Source: Micromonospora sp. WMMD961 (GTDB lineage: Bacteria; Actinomycetota; Actinomycetes; Mycobacteriales; Micromonosporaceae). Taken from it: a stretch of DNA of 64,000 nucleotides. The DNA is taken from assembly GCF_029626145.1 (NCBI RefSeq), contig NZ_JARUBJ010000002.1, positions 6,458,501 through 6,522,500 on the forward strand, written 5' to 3'. The translations under genes were made by a program, and so were the position numbers. The notes under the pieces are model-generated. The model saw only the letters and a list, made by a program, of their open reading frames with translations. It did not search any database and was not told where the DNA came from. Shown in pieces: positions 23,667 to 34,479 of this stretch (positions within the stretch are counted from its first letter, which is position 1; each line of letters begins with the position of its first letter).

Positions 23667-24766
23667 CGTTCCTCCGGCTCTGCGATTGACTCGAGGAACC
23701 GCGCGAGCGCGGCGTTGACCTCGTCGGCGTGCTCCAGCATCACCACGTGACCACTGTCTTCGATCTTGACGAACTCGGCGTGTGGCAGCCGCCGGACGAT
23801 CTCCTCGGAGTGGGTCACCGGGGTGATCATGTCCTTGTCGCCGACCACCACCAGGACCGGGGTCGCCGCCAGCGCCGCCAGCGCCGGAAAGCGCGAGTGG
23901 GTGGCCAGGGTCCGCAGATAGCGGGTCACCGTGTCGGCCGACGTCCGGGAGTTCATCGTCTCCACGTAGGACACCAGCGCCGGGCTGGGCTTGCGGGTGC
24001 CGAAGCCGTACTTGCGGGTCAGCAGCCAGGCGACGTTCGACGTCGACTTGCGGGCCTTGTCGATCACCGGCCCGCCGTACCGGGTGGCGTTGCTGACCAT
24101 GTAGAGGACCGGGCCGCCGACCCGGCCGAGCAGCGCGGGTGCGACCAGCTTGGTCTCCGCGATGAGCCCGCCCGAGGTGGCCATCAGGACGGTGCCCACC
24201 ACCCGGTCACCGAACAACTCCGGGAACAACTCGGCGAACGCCATGATGGTCATGCCTCCCATCGAGTGCCCGACCAGCACCAGCGGCCCGTCCGGCGCGG
24301 TCCGGTCGATCACCTGGCGCAGCGTCCGGCCGAGCACCGCGAGGTCGTACTCCCCGGTCTCCAAGCGGCCGGACCGACCGTGACCGGGCTGGTCGTACGC
24401 CACGATCCGGTAGTCGCCGCGCTCGGCGAGCATCTGGCGCTGGAAGTGGAACGTCCCCATGTCCAGGCAGAAGCCGTGCACCAACACCACCGTCGGGCGC
24501 CCCGGCACCGGCCGGGTCGGCTCGACCACCTCGACGTGGATGTCAGTGCCGTCCGGCAACTCCAGACGGAACGCCTCGTCGTACCGCTGCTCGTCGAACT
24601 GTTCGTGCGCGTAGCGGTCGGTCGGGTCGGCCTTCAGCCGGCGGACCAGGGTGCGTTCGGTCGCGACGCCGGCCGCCAGGCCCGCCGCGGCGACCCCCAC
24701 CGCGGCACCGACGATGCCGGCGACCCGACCCGCCGCGGTACGCGGACGCGGGATGCGGTAACTCAT
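23663..24766 (-). CDS. Alpha/beta hydrolase
   Basis: A 367-residue protein from ATG 24766, overlapping the alr stop by 4 bases. A hydrophobic N-terminal stretch (VAGIVGAAVGVAAAGLAAGV) probably anchors it in the membrane. The hydrolase domain has the oxyanion HGFCLDMGT region, nucleophile elbow LVGHSMGGMTI (Ser), acidic residue after VVVGDKD and catalytic His in DSGHVVMLE. It is regularly found between alr and tsaE in actinobacteria; its substrate is unknown. Confidence 0.88.
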   Translation of the reverse strand: MSYRIPRPRTAAGRVAGIVGAAVGVAAAGLAAGVATERTLVRRLKADPTDRYAHEQFDEQRYDEAFRLELPDGTDIHVEVVEPTRPVPGRPTVVLVHGFCLDMGTFHFQRQMLAERGDYRIVAYDQPGHGRSGRLETGEYDLAVLGRTLRQVIDRTAPDGPLVLVGHSMGGMTIMAFAELFPELFGDRVVGTVLMATSGGLIAETKLVAPALLGRVGGPVLYMVSNATRYGGPVIDKARKSTSNVAWLLTRKYGFGTRKPSPALVSYVETMNSRTSADTVTRYLRTLATHSRFPALAALAATPVLVVVGDKDMITPVTHSEEIVRRLPHAEFVKIEDSGHVVMLEHADEVNAALARFLESIAEPEER

Positions 24767-25881
24767 GGCCGTTCGCCGTCGTAGACCCGGGGTACCCGGG
24801 TGCTGCCGAAGCGGGTGACGATCTCGTAGTTGATCGTGCCGACCGCCTCGGCCCAGTCGTCGGCTGTCGGCTCGCCGTCGACGCCGCTGCCGAACAGGGT
24901 CGCCACGTCGCCGTCGGCCACCGGGTCGTCGCCACAGTCGATCACGAACTGGTCCATGCAGACCCGTCCCGAGATGGTCCGTCGCGCCCCGGCGAGTTGC
25001 ACCGGCCCGGTGTTGGACGCGTGCCGGGGAACCCCGTCGGCGTACCCGAGCGGGACCACTGCCAGGTTCGCGTCGGCCTCCGTCGTGTAGGTGTGCCCGT
25101 AGGAGACACCGGTGCCGGCCGGCACCCGTTTGGTGAGCATCACCCGGGCACGCGCGGTCATCGCCGGCCGAAGCCCGTACGTCTCGCCGGCGACCGGGGA
25201 GAGACCGTAGATGGCGATGCCGGGGCGGACCAGGTCGAAGTGGGTGTCCGGGCGGGTCAGGGTGGCCGCCGAGTTGGCGAGGTGCCGCCAGCGCGGTCGC
25301 AGGCCGGCCCGCTCGACCATGGCCAGCCCCTCGTGGAAGACGGCCAGCTGACGGTCGGTGGTGGGGTGGCCGGGCGAGTCCGCGTACACGAAGTGGCTCC
25401 ACACACCGACCACCTCGACCAGGCCGTCGGCCTGCGCCTTCGCGGCGGCGTCCAGCAGCGCCGGCCAGTCGGCGACGGTCGCGCCGCCCCGGGACAGCCC
25501 GGTGTCGATCTTCAGGTGCAGGCGGGCGGGACGCCCGGCGACGCGGCTCGCCTCGATCATCTCGTCCAGTTGCGGCAGGCTGGCCGCGCCCAGGTCCACG
25601 CTGGCGCTGACCCCCTCGTGCAGCGGCAACCCCGGCGCGAGCAGCCAGGCCAGGACCGGCACCGTCACTCCGGCCCGCCGCAGGGTGAGCGCCTCGTCGA
25701 GGGTGCAGACGCCGAGCCAGTCGGCACCGGCGTCGAGGGCCGCGCGGGCGGCCGGGAGCATGCCGTGGCCGTACCCGTCGCCCTTCACCACAGCCATCAG
25801 CTCGGCGGTGGTGCCGGAGCGGAGCCTGCTCACGTTCTCGCGGATGGCGTCAAGATCGACGCGTACCTCGGCCTGCCACAT
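24763..25881 (-). CDS. alr: Alanine racemase
   Basis: A 372-residue fold-type III PLP enzyme. AVVKGDGYGHGMLPAARAAL contains the PLP-binding Lys near residue 34, and the catalytic Tyr is in VSYGHTYTTE. RVCMDQFVIDCGDDPVADGD is a conserved C-terminal block. It supplies D-alanine for peptidoglycan. It heads the alr-hydrolase-tsaE overlap chain. Confidence 0.96.
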   Translation of the reverse strand: MWQAEVRVDLDAIRENVSRLRSGTTAELMAVVKGDGYGHGMLPAARAALDAGADWLGVCTLDEALTLRRAGVTVPVLAWLLAPGLPLHEGVSASVDLGAASLPQLDEMIEASRVAGRPARLHLKIDTGLSRGGATVADWPALLDAAAKAQADGLVEVVGVWSHFVYADSPGHPTTDRQLAVFHEGLAMVERAGLRPRWRHLANSAATLTRPDTHFDLVRPGIAIYGLSPVAGETYGLRPAMTARARVMLTKRVPAGTGVSYGHTYTTEADANLAVVPLGYADGVPRHASNTGPVQLAGARRTISGRVCMDQFVIDCGDDPVADGDVATLFGSGVDGEPTADDWAEAVGTINYEIVTRFGSTRVPRVYDGERP

Positions 25882-25961
25882 GCGCCCAGCCTACTTTCCG
25901 CCCTGATCACCGGGGGCGGCGACGCACGTCCCCCGGCGCCGATCCGGCCGCAACGGCACGA

Positions 25962-27431
25962 TCAGCCCAGTCGGGCCACGACCGGGCGGAGGGCGGTGAC
26001 CACGTCGGGCGCGGTCACCGGCCCTCCCCGGGCCGCCTCCCGGCCGGCGAGCCCGTGCAGGTACGCGGCCGAGGCCGCAGCCCGGTCGGCGGGCACCCCG
26101 GCTGCCAGCAGCGAGCCGAGCAGCCCCGCCAACACGTCACCGGTGCCCCCGGTGGCCAGCGCCGGGGTGCCGGTCGGGTTGACGTATGCCCGACCGTCCG
26201 GCGTGCCGATCACCGTGCGGTCCCCCTTGAGCAGCACCACCGCGTTCATCCAGGCGGCCAGCCGCAGCGCGGAGCCGACCCGGTCGGCACCGGGCTCCTC
26301 GCCGCACAGGCGGGTGAACTCCCGGTCGTGCGGGGTGACCACGATCGGCGCGTCCCGCCCGCGTAGCCGGTCGGCGAGTGAGCCGTCCACCAACAGGGTC
26401 AGCGCGTCGGCGTCGAGCACCACCGGCACCGGCGAGGCCAGCACGGCGCGCAGCTCGGCCGCCGCGTCCTCGCCGGTGCCCAGGCCGGAGCCGCACACCC
26501 AGGCCTGCACCCGGCCCGCGTCGGCGACCCGCCCGCTGGCGATCACCGAGGGGTGCTGGTGCAGCACCTCGACCCGGGCACCGCCGGCGTAGCGGACCAG
26601 GCCGGTCGGCCCGGCCAGAGCGCCGCCGACGGAGAGCACCGCGGCGCCCGGGTAGGTTTCCGAGCCGGTTGCCACCCCCACCACGCCCCGGCTGTACTTT
26701 TCCGACGCCGGTCCCAGCTCCGGCCACCAGTCGGCCAGGTCGGACCACTCGGTGACCTGTAGCGCAGGGGTGCCGCGCAGCCACGGCCGCAGGCCGATGT
26801 CGACCAACTCCACCTGCCCGGCCAGTGCGGCGGCGGGCCCGACCACCAGTGCGGGCTTCAGCGCGCCGAACGCCACAGTCACGTCGGCGCGGACCGCCGT
26901 CGGTCGGCCGGACGCGGACAGCGGCACGTGGCCGGTATCCACCGCGACCCCGCTCGGCACGTCCACCGCCACGACCGTGGCGCGCGCGCCGTCGCGCCCC
27001 CGCAGCTCGCCGAGACGTCGGACCACCTCGTCCGCGTTCGCCCGCAGGCCACCCGTACCACCGATGCCGACGATCCCGTCGAGGACCAGGTCGACCGGGC
27101 CGGCCGGCTGCGACACCACCCGACCGCCGGCCGCCCGCAGCGCGGCCAGACCGGCGGCGTGCGCGCGCCCGGGAGTGAGCAGCAGGGCGGACACCTGGAC
27201 GCCCCGGCGGGCCAGCCGTTCCCCCGCGTACAGGGCGTCGCCGCCGTTGTCACCGGAACCGACCAGCAGCAGGACCCGGCCGCCGTAGACCCCGCCGCGC
27301 TCGTCGAGCAGGAGCGCGGCCCGACGGGCCAGCCCGGCGGCCGCGCGCTGCATCAGCGTCCCGTCCGGCAGTGTGCCCATCAGCCCCGCCTCGGCCGCCC
27401 GTACGTCGGCCACCCGCCACACCGATCTCAT
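25962..27431 (-). CDS. nnrD: Bifunctional NAD(P)H-hydrate epimerase/dehydratase
   Basis: A 489-residue two-domain protein. The N-terminal YjeF_N epimerase (to about 215) shows LLLVGSGDNGGDALYAGERL. The C-terminal ADP-dependent dehydratase has the ribokinase-like end TPALATGGTGDVLAGLLGSL. It repairs hydrated NADH and NADPH. ATG 27431 is chosen because the mature family begins at MRSVWRVADVRAAEAG; an ATG slightly upstream is possible. acpS precedes it on the same strand. Confidence 0.94.
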   Translation of the reverse strand: MRSVWRVADVRAAEAGLMGTLPDGTLMQRAAAGLARRAALLLDERGGVYGGRVLLLVGSGDNGGDALYAGERLARRGVQVSALLLTPGRAHAAGLAALRAAGGRVVSQPAGPVDLVLDGIVGIGGTGGLRANADEVVRRLGELRGRDGARATVVAVDVPSGVAVDTGHVPLSASGRPTAVRADVTVAFGALKPALVVGPAAALAGQVELVDIGLRPWLRGTPALQVTEWSDLADWWPELGPASEKYSRGVVGVATGSETYPGAAVLSVGGALAGPTGLVRYAGGARVEVLHQHPSVIASGRVADAGRVQAWVCGSGLGTGEDAAAELRAVLASPVPVVLDADALTLLVDGSLADRLRGRDAPIVVTPHDREFTRLCGEEPGADRVGSALRLAAWMNAVVLLKGDRTVIGTPDGRAYVNPTGTPALATGGTGDVLAGLLGSLLAAGVPADRAAASAAYLHGLAGREAARGGPVTAPDVVTALRPVVARLG

Positions 27432-27486
27432 GCCACCGTGTCCCATCCCGTTCGCGGGTGGACCTGACCGGCCCGCCCAGCCGACG

Positions 27487-27858
27487 TCACCGTTCCGCGA
27501 CCACCATGGCCGACGCGATCCCGCCGTCGTGCGACAACGAGAGATGCCAGTGGTTGACTCCACGCGCCTGGGCCGCCGCCGCGACAGTGCCGGAGACGGC
27601 GAGCCGGGGGCGGCCGTCCGGGTCGGACACGATCTCGCAGTCGTGCCAACTCAGCCCGGCTGGAGCACCGAGCGCCTTGGCCACCGCCTCCTTGGCGGCG
27701 AAGCGGGCGGCGAGCGACTCCGACGAGCGTGGGGAGCCGCCGCGGGTGTGCCGCTCGGCCGTGGTGAAGAGCCGGTCGGCGAGCGGCGGCGTCCGTGCCA
27801 GCGCTCGGGCGAACCGGTCGACCAGGACCACGTCGATGCCGACAGCGACGATCACCAC
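27487..27858 (-). CDS. acpS: Holo-[acyl-carrier-protein] synthase
   Basis: A 123-residue protein: VGIDVVLVDRFARAL binds Mg2+, and SLAARFAAKEAVAKALGAP is the CoA-binding helix with the catalytic Glu. It transfers 4'-phosphopantetheine to the fatty-acid ACP. It is upstream of nnrD with a 55-base gap. Confidence 0.95.
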   Translation of the reverse strand: MVIVAVGIDVVLVDRFARALARTPPLADRLFTTAERHTRGGSPRSSESLAARFAAKEAVAKALGAPAGLSWHDCEIVSDPDGRPRLAVSGTVAAAAQARGVNHWHLSLSHDGGIASAMVVAER

Positions 27859-27913
27859 ATCACCCTACCGGCGGTCGGAGGCCGCAGATTAGCCGTCGGG
27901 CCCGCGCTGGGCA

Positions 27914-27965
27914 ATGCCTGTGGACACGCCGGGGTACGGCCCGGTGCCGGCTGTCCACAGGGCAT
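27914..27965. promoter_or_regulatory. Inverted repeat with DnaA-box-like arms upstream of acpS
   Basis: ATGCCTGTGGACA (27914-27926) faces TGTCCACAGGGCAT (27952-27965); the arms pair except for one bulge. Each arm contains TGTGGACA or its complement, close to the actinobacterial DnaA box TTGTCCACA. It lies in the divergent gap of acpS and the EspC-like gene. Only two boxes are present, so it is not an origin. Confidence 0.4.
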
Positions 27966-28031
27966 CCGACCGCCACCGGTACGCGCCTAGCGTCGACGCG
28001 TTGATGTCGATCGTCCACGGGGGGTGGGTCC

Positions 28032-28328
28032 ATGACCGACGAGTCGTTCGTCGTCCGGCCGGAGGAGCTGCGGGCGGTCGCCGGCACGCTCGACGGCGAG
28101 GCGCACCGGCTGGCGCTGGGCCTCTCGGGGGCACCGGGGTTGCTGGTGCCGGCACCCGAGTGGCGGGCCGGTGCCGCGCTGGCCGGGCTGGAGGCGGCCG
28201 CGCACGCCTGGCTCTGCCGGCTGGGTGCCCGGGTCGCGGTTACCGCTCACGGGGTCCGAGCGGCAGCCGAGGCGTACGAGACGGTGGACGACCGGGCCGC
28301 CGACCGGTTCGCCGCCCTACCCCGGTGA
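28032..28328 (+). CDS. EspC/WXG100-like small helical protein
   Basis: A 98-residue Ala-rich helical protein. FVVRPEELRAVAGTLDGEAH and VRAAAEAYETVDDRAADRF follow the pattern of EspC-type ESX substrates (two helices with a central turn). It overlaps the DUF1023 hydrolase gene by 4 bases (GTGA). Assignment is by pattern and gene context. No secretion machinery is visible nearby. Confidence 0.65.
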   Translation: MTDESFVVRPEELRAVAGTLDGEAHRLALGLSGAPGLLVPAPEWRAGAALAGLEAAAHAWLCRLGARVAVTAHGVRAAAEAYETVDDRAADRFAALPR

Positions 28329-29917
28329 CCAGCGTCGGCTACCGGCAACTGTGGTCAGCCGATCCGAGCAGATGGCGGGCCGCCGGGGTGGCCTGGGTCG
28401 GGTTGACCGAGCCGGTCGCGCGTCGCGCCGATGAGCTGCGGGCGGCGGGCGGGCGGTTGCGGGGCGGCTGGTCCGGTGGCGCAGCCACGGCGGCGGACGG
28501 CCGGCTCGTCAACCTGCGGGGCGAGCTGACGTCGGTCACACCCGCACTGATCGAGGTCGATCAGGTGCTGGCCGAGCTGGCCGGGAAGCTGACGGTGGCG
28601 AAGGCGCGGCTCGCCGCTGCGGTCACCCAGGCGGAGGCGGCCGGCCTGGTCGTGGACCGCTCGGGCAGGGTGCACGTCGATCCCGCGCGAGCACGGTCCA
28701 CCGAGCGGGATGGTCTGGCTGCGGCCCGGGTGGCGGCTGCCCTGCGGGACGCGCTCGACGGGGCGGGGGCCGCCGACCGGGTCGCCGCCGACCGGTTGGA
28801 CGAGCTGGCTCGGGCCGCCGGCACCGGCTGGGTGTCCCCGCCACCGCCGGGCCGACCGGCCGTCGACGCCACGCCGACACTGGTCCACGCCTGGTGGTCA
28901 GGCTTGACACCGGCGCAACGGCGGTGGCTGGTCGGGCACGAGCCGGCACTGGTCGGCCGATGGGACGGCGTGCCGGTGGCCGCCCGCGACCAGGCCAACC
29001 GGCTGCAACTCGGCGTGTGGCGGGAGGAACTGCTGGCCGAGCGGCGAGCACTGCTGTCCCGGGTGCCGCCCGCGCCGCTCGCGTCGGTCCGGCTGCGCGG
29101 GGTGGCCGGGCGGTTGGCCGGCCTGGACGCGCTGACCGGACGACTGGCGGCCGGCGGGGAGCCCCGGGCGTACCTGCTCGGGCTGGATCCGGCCGGTGAG
29201 GGCCGGGTGGTGCTGGCACTCGGCGACCCGGACCGGGCTGATCGGGTGCTGACCTACGTGCCGGGGATGACCGCCGGCCTGGACGACGCCCCCGGCGAGT
29301 TGGGCAGAGCGGCGCGGGTGCTGGACCGGTGCGCCGCGCTCGCTCCGGGTGAACGCAGCGCGGCGGTGCTCTGGTTGGACTATGACGCTCCGGATCTCCT
29401 GACCGAGGCCGCCTCGCCGGGCCAGGCACGCGACGCCGGCCCGGCGCTGCACCGCTTCCAGGAGGGGCTGCGCGCCACCCACGAGGGGCCACCGGCCCGG
29501 CAGACCGTGCTCGGGCACAGTTACGGGTCGCTGGTGGTGGGTGTGGCCGCGCGGGAGCACGGGCTGGCCGCCGACGCGCTGGTCTTCGTCGGCTCGCCCG
29601 GGGTCGGCGCGTCGCACGCCGCCGAGTTGGGGGTGCCACCCGGAGAGGTCTGGGCGAGCAGCGCTCCCGATGACGTGATCCGCGCGGCCCGGTCGGCGGA
29701 CGAGCTGGGCCGCCGTGCCCTGCTGGGTGCGGCGCCGCTGGCCGCCGCGCTCGGCTGGCCCGACCGGACCGGGCATGAGCTGTGGTTCGGTCACGACCCG
29801 TCGGATCCGGGGTTCGGCGGCCGGGTCTTCGACAGCGGGCGGGGCGGCCACGCCGGTTACTGGGACCCGGGCAATCCCGCGCTGGACGGGATGGCCCGGG
29901 TCGTGTTGGGTCGTTGA
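28325..29917 (+). CDS. DUF1023 alpha/beta hydrolase with WXG100-like N-terminus
   Basis: A 530-residue protein from GTG 28325 (GTGA overlap with the preceding stop). Residues 1-130 are helical with an LRGGWSGGAATAA segment like WXG100 proteins. The C-terminal DUF1023 hydrolase carries the nucleophile elbow TVLGHSYGSLVVG and a late catalytic His region (GGHAGYWDPGNPAL). Such proteins pair with EspC-like partners in actinobacteria, and export or cell-surface action is inferred. The substrate is unknown. Confidence 0.82.
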   Translation: MTSVGYRQLWSADPSRWRAAGVAWVGLTEPVARRADELRAAGGRLRGGWSGGAATAADGRLVNLRGELTSVTPALIEVDQVLAELAGKLTVAKARLAAAVTQAEAAGLVVDRSGRVHVDPARARSTERDGLAAARVAAALRDALDGAGAADRVAADRLDELARAAGTGWVSPPPPGRPAVDATPTLVHAWWSGLTPAQRRWLVGHEPALVGRWDGVPVAARDQANRLQLGVWREELLAERRALLSRVPPAPLASVRLRGVAGRLAGLDALTGRLAAGGEPRAYLLGLDPAGEGRVVLALGDPDRADRVLTYVPGMTAGLDDAPGELGRAARVLDRCAALAPGERSAAVLWLDYDAPDLLTEAASPGQARDAGPALHRFQEGLRATHEGPPARQTVLGHSYGSLVVGVAAREHGLAADALVFVGSPGVGASHAAELGVPPGEVWASSAPDDVIRAARSADELGRRALLGAAPLAAALGWPDRTGHELWFGHDPSDPGFGGRVFDSGRGGHAGYWDPGNPALDGMARVVLGR

Positions 29918-29921
29918 GCGG

Positions 29922-31835
29922 CTACTCGACGGTGACCGACTTGGCCAGGTTGCGGGGCTGGTCCACGTCGTGCCCCCGGGCGGCGGCGATCTCGGCGGCG
30001 AACACCTGCAACGGCACGGTGGTGACGAGCGGAGCCAGCAGGGTCGGCGTACGCGGCACGTAGATCAGGTGGTCGGCGTACCGGACGACGGCCTCGTCAC
30101 CCTCCTCGGCGATCACGATGGTCCGCGCGCCGCGGGCCCGGACCTCCTGGATGTTGGAGACGACCTTGTCGTGCAGCATGCCCCGGCCGACCGGGGAGGG
30201 CACCACGCAGATCACCGGGGTGCCCTTGTCGATCAGGGCGATCGGGCCGTGCTTCAGCTCACCGGCCGCGAAGCCCTCGGCGTGCATGTACGCCAACTCC
30301 TTGAGCTTCAGCGCGCCCTCCAGGGCCACCGGGTAGCCGACGTGCCGGCCGATGAACAGCACGGTCGGCTCGGACTTCAGCTCCCGGGCCAGCTCGCGAA
30401 CGGGTTCGATCCGGTCGAGCAGCTCGCGCAGCTTGCCTGGGATCTCCTGCAGCTGGGCGACGACCGCGCCCACCTCGTCGGCGAACTTGATGCCGCGCAC
30501 CTGGGCCAGGTGCAGGCCGATCAGGTAGCAGGCGACGACCTGGGTGAGGAACGCCTTGGTGGAGGCGACGGCGATCTCCGGCCCGCCGTGGGTGTAGAGC
30601 ACGGCGTCGGACTCGCGCGGGATGGTCGAGCCGTTGGTGTTGCAGATCGCCAGCACCCGGGCCTTCTGCTCCTTGGCGTGGCGCAGCGCCATCAGGGTGT
30701 CCATCGTCTCGCCGGACTGCGAGATCACCACGATCAGCGTGGACCGGTCGAGCACCGGGTCGCGGTAGCGGAACTCGCTGGCCAGCTCCACCTCGCACGG
30801 GATGCGGGTCCAGTGCTCGATGGCGTACTTGGCGACCATCCCGGCGTGGTACGCCGTGCCGCAGGCCACGATGAAAATCTTGTCGACGTCGCGCAGATCC
30901 TGGTCGCTGAGGCGGACCTCGTCGAGGGCGATCTCGCCGCTCTCGGTCAACCGGCCGAGCAGGGTGTCGGCGATGGCCTGCGGCTGCTCCTCGATCTCCT
31001 TGAGCATGAACCAGTCGTAGCCGCCCTTCTCGGCGGCCGAGGAGTCCCAGTCGATGTGGAAGTCCTTGCCGGCGGCGGGCTGGCCCTCGAAGTCGGTGAT
31101 CTCGATGCTGTCCCCGGTGATCAGGACGATCTGGTCCTGGCCCAGCTCGACCGCTTCCCGGGTGTGCTCGATGAACGCGGCCACATCGCTGGCCAGGTAG
31201 TTCTCCCCGTCGCCCCGGCCGACGACCAGCGGGGAGTTACGCCGGGCGCCGACGACCGCGCCGGGCACGGAGGCATCCACCGCGAGCAGGGTGAACGCGC
31301 CCTCCAGTCGCTGGCAGACCACCCGCATGCCGGCGGCGAGCAGCTGCGGGCTGTCCGGCTGGCCGGCGGCGCGCAGGTCGGCCAGCGCGGCGGAGAGCAG
31401 GTGGGCGGCGCACTCGGTGTCGGTGTCGCTGGCGAACTGGACCCCGTCGGCCTCCAGCTCGGCACGCAGCTTGGCGAAGTTCTCGATGATGCCGTTGTGG
31501 ATGACGGCGACCCGGCCGTCCGGGGCGACGTGCGGGTGGGCGTTGCGGTCGGTCGGGCCGCCGTGGGTGGCCCACCGGGTGTGCCCGATGCCGGTGGTGC
31601 CGTCACCGATGCCGATCGGGCTGGCCGCGCAGGAGGTAGGGTCGTCGGCGGCCCGCTCGGACAGCACCTTCTCCAGGTTGGCCAGCTTGCCGGCCTTCTT
31701 CTCGGTCAACAGTTGGTCGTCGCAGACGATCGCGACGCCCGCCGAGTCGTAACCGCGATATTCCAGCCGCCGCAGCCCGTCGAGCACGATGCCGAGTGCG
31801 GGGCGCGCGCCCGCGTATCCCACGATTCCACACAT
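29922..31835 (-). CDS. glmS: Glutamine-fructose-6-phosphate aminotransferase (isomerizing)
   Basis: A 637-residue protein. MCGIVGYAGARPALGI has the nucleophilic Cys2 of the glutaminase domain. Two SIS domains follow (VVISQSGETMDTLMALRHAK in the first), and the end PRNLAKSVTVE is conserved. It makes glucosamine-6-phosphate for cell-wall precursors, with glmM encoded at 38.8-40.2 kb. No glmS ribozyme-like leader was recognised in the roughly 240-base upstream gap. Confidence 0.97.
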   Translation of the reverse strand: MCGIVGYAGARPALGIVLDGLRRLEYRGYDSAGVAIVCDDQLLTEKKAGKLANLEKVLSERAADDPTSCAASPIGIGDGTTGIGHTRWATHGGPTDRNAHPHVAPDGRVAVIHNGIIENFAKLRAELEADGVQFASDTDTECAAHLLSAALADLRAAGQPDSPQLLAAGMRVVCQRLEGAFTLLAVDASVPGAVVGARRNSPLVVGRGDGENYLASDVAAFIEHTREAVELGQDQIVLITGDSIEITDFEGQPAAGKDFHIDWDSSAAEKGGYDWFMLKEIEEQPQAIADTLLGRLTESGEIALDEVRLSDQDLRDVDKIFIVACGTAYHAGMVAKYAIEHWTRIPCEVELASEFRYRDPVLDRSTLIVVISQSGETMDTLMALRHAKEQKARVLAICNTNGSTIPRESDAVLYTHGGPEIAVASTKAFLTQVVACYLIGLHLAQVRGIKFADEVGAVVAQLQEIPGKLRELLDRIEPVRELARELKSEPTVLFIGRHVGYPVALEGALKLKELAYMHAEGFAAGELKHGPIALIDKGTPVICVVPSPVGRGMLHDKVVSNIQEVRARGARTIVIAEEGDEAVVRYADHLIYVPRTPTLLAPLVTTVPLQVFAAEIAAARGHDVDQPRNLAKSVTVE

Positions 31836-32073
31836 GGCCCGCAGCCTAACCCAGTTTCACTCATGATGGGTGCTCGAAAGTCGGGTTATCAATCACGGAA
31901 TCTGAGCGATCGGTGGTTGGTGGGTCGCAACGGGACGAGCGTCACAGCCCGGCCGCAGCCGGCCCAGGACGGACGGGGTTGCGGCACGCCTTCGGGTACG
32001 ACAGTCTCTCGGCGGGTTCGGCGCGCCTGCCCTCGGCCCGTTCGTCCCATACCCGATCCCGTCCGGAGCAGCC

Positions 32074-33177
32074 ATGTCCGAGGCGCCCCCGCCGCCCGAT
32101 CCGTCCCCCGCTCCCCCACCGGACCCGTCAGCCGGCAACGCGTCGGGGCCACCGGACGCGGGCTCTCCGGCCACAGATCCGACGGCACCGCCGGCGGCTC
32201 AGTTCCCGACACCCGACCCACTGGCCCCGGGCCAACCCTGGGCACCACAGGCACCGTGGGCACCAGCACCGTGGACACCGGCGCCACCGTCCGCGCCGTG
32301 GGCACCGCACCCGCCGGCGACCCAGTGGACGCCCCAACCGCCCGCCGCGCCCTGGACGCCCGGACCACCGGCGTCCCCCTGGACGCCGCCCACGCCCGAC
32401 GCCTCGGACTCGGCCCAGACCTCGGACCCGACGCACGCCGGTTCGGCTCCGCACGCTGGCTCGCCGCCGCAGGCCGGCTGGCCAGCCCATGCCGGCTGGC
32501 CTCCGCCTCCCGCGGAGACGCCGCAAGCTGGATGGCCGCCGCAAGCTGGATGGCCGCCGCAGGCCGGGTGGCCGCCCCACGGCTATCCGCCGCCGTACGC
32601 CTACCCCGGCCACCCGCAGTCCGGCGGCGGAAACACGAGCGCCGGCCGGATCGTGGGGATCGTCGTCGCGGCCTTCGTGGTGCTGGTCGTGCTCGTCTGC
32701 GGCTGCCTCTGCGCGGCTGGTTTCCTGCTCGACGAGCCCGGCTCGGACCCGGTCGCCGGGGAACCGTGGGGCGTTCCCGACGACGGTTGGGCCGCACCCA
32801 CCACGGGCGCGCCCATCCCGGGACAACCCGTCCCGGGGCGGCCCGGCCCCGCGACCCCGACCCCGAGCAAGCAGCCGATCACCCGGCCGACGTCGGGGCC
32901 GGCCCCGGTCACAGTGGTCTACGAGGTCACCGGCTCGGGTACGGCGGACATCGCGTACTACGACGCCGAGAGTGACCTCATGCATGTCGACGGCGCGACA
33001 CTGCCGTGGCGCACCACCATTCGCACCAACGGCCAGAGTCGGGTGATGGTCGAGGCCACCGGGCCCGACATCAACAACGCCACACCGATCGACTGCACCG
33101 TCACGGTCAGCGGCGTCGGCAAGCCGGTGGTCATCAAGGAACAGGGGTACTACCGCATCTCCTGCACGCCGCGGTGA
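32074..33177 (+). CDS. Pro-rich MmpS-like membrane protein
   Basis: A 367-residue protein. Residues 1-185 are extremely Pro/Ala/Trp-rich, with repeats of PWTP-type and PPQAGW units (the latter as 18-bp DNA repeats around 32520-32577). One membrane helix follows (IVGIVVAAFVVLVVLVCGCL). The extracellular C-terminal 90 residues (VTVVYEVTGSGTADIAYYDA, then LPWRTTIRTNG) match the MmpS transport-accessory fold. No MmpL partner is adjacent. Weak GGAG precedes ATG 32074. Confidence 0.78.
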   Translation: MSEAPPPPDPSPAPPPDPSAGNASGPPDAGSPATDPTAPPAAQFPTPDPLAPGQPWAPQAPWAPAPWTPAPPSAPWAPHPPATQWTPQPPAAPWTPGPPASPWTPPTPDASDSAQTSDPTHAGSAPHAGSPPQAGWPAHAGWPPPPAETPQAGWPPQAGWPPQAGWPPHGYPPPYAYPGHPQSGGGNTSAGRIVGIVVAAFVVLVVLVCGCLCAAGFLLDEPGSDPVAGEPWGVPDDGWAAPTTGAPIPGQPVPGRPGPATPTPSKQPITRPTSGPAPVTVVYEVTGSGTADIAYYDAESDLMHVDGATLPWRTTIRTNGQSRVMVEATGPDINNATPIDCTVTVSGVGKPVVIKEQGYYRISCTPR

Positions 33178-33276
33178 GGCTGGGCGTGGCCGATCAAGCG
33201 GGCCCGAGGGCGGGCGAACGCGAATGAGCGCGACGGGTCTGGGGTTCGGGCCGCGGGTGGCCTTAGGCTGGCGCAG

Positions 33277-34470
<1,194 letters not shown>

Positions 34471-34479
34471 CCGGCGGGG

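Noticed and set aside
27914..27965. Replication origin
   Set aside because: Only two DnaA-like boxes and no dnaA/dnaN or parAB genes nearby.
29715..32975. A 1086-codon plus-strand open frame opposite glmS
   Set aside because: It is antisense to glmS and frameshifted relative to the DUF1023 and MmpS-like genes; it has no recognisable domain.
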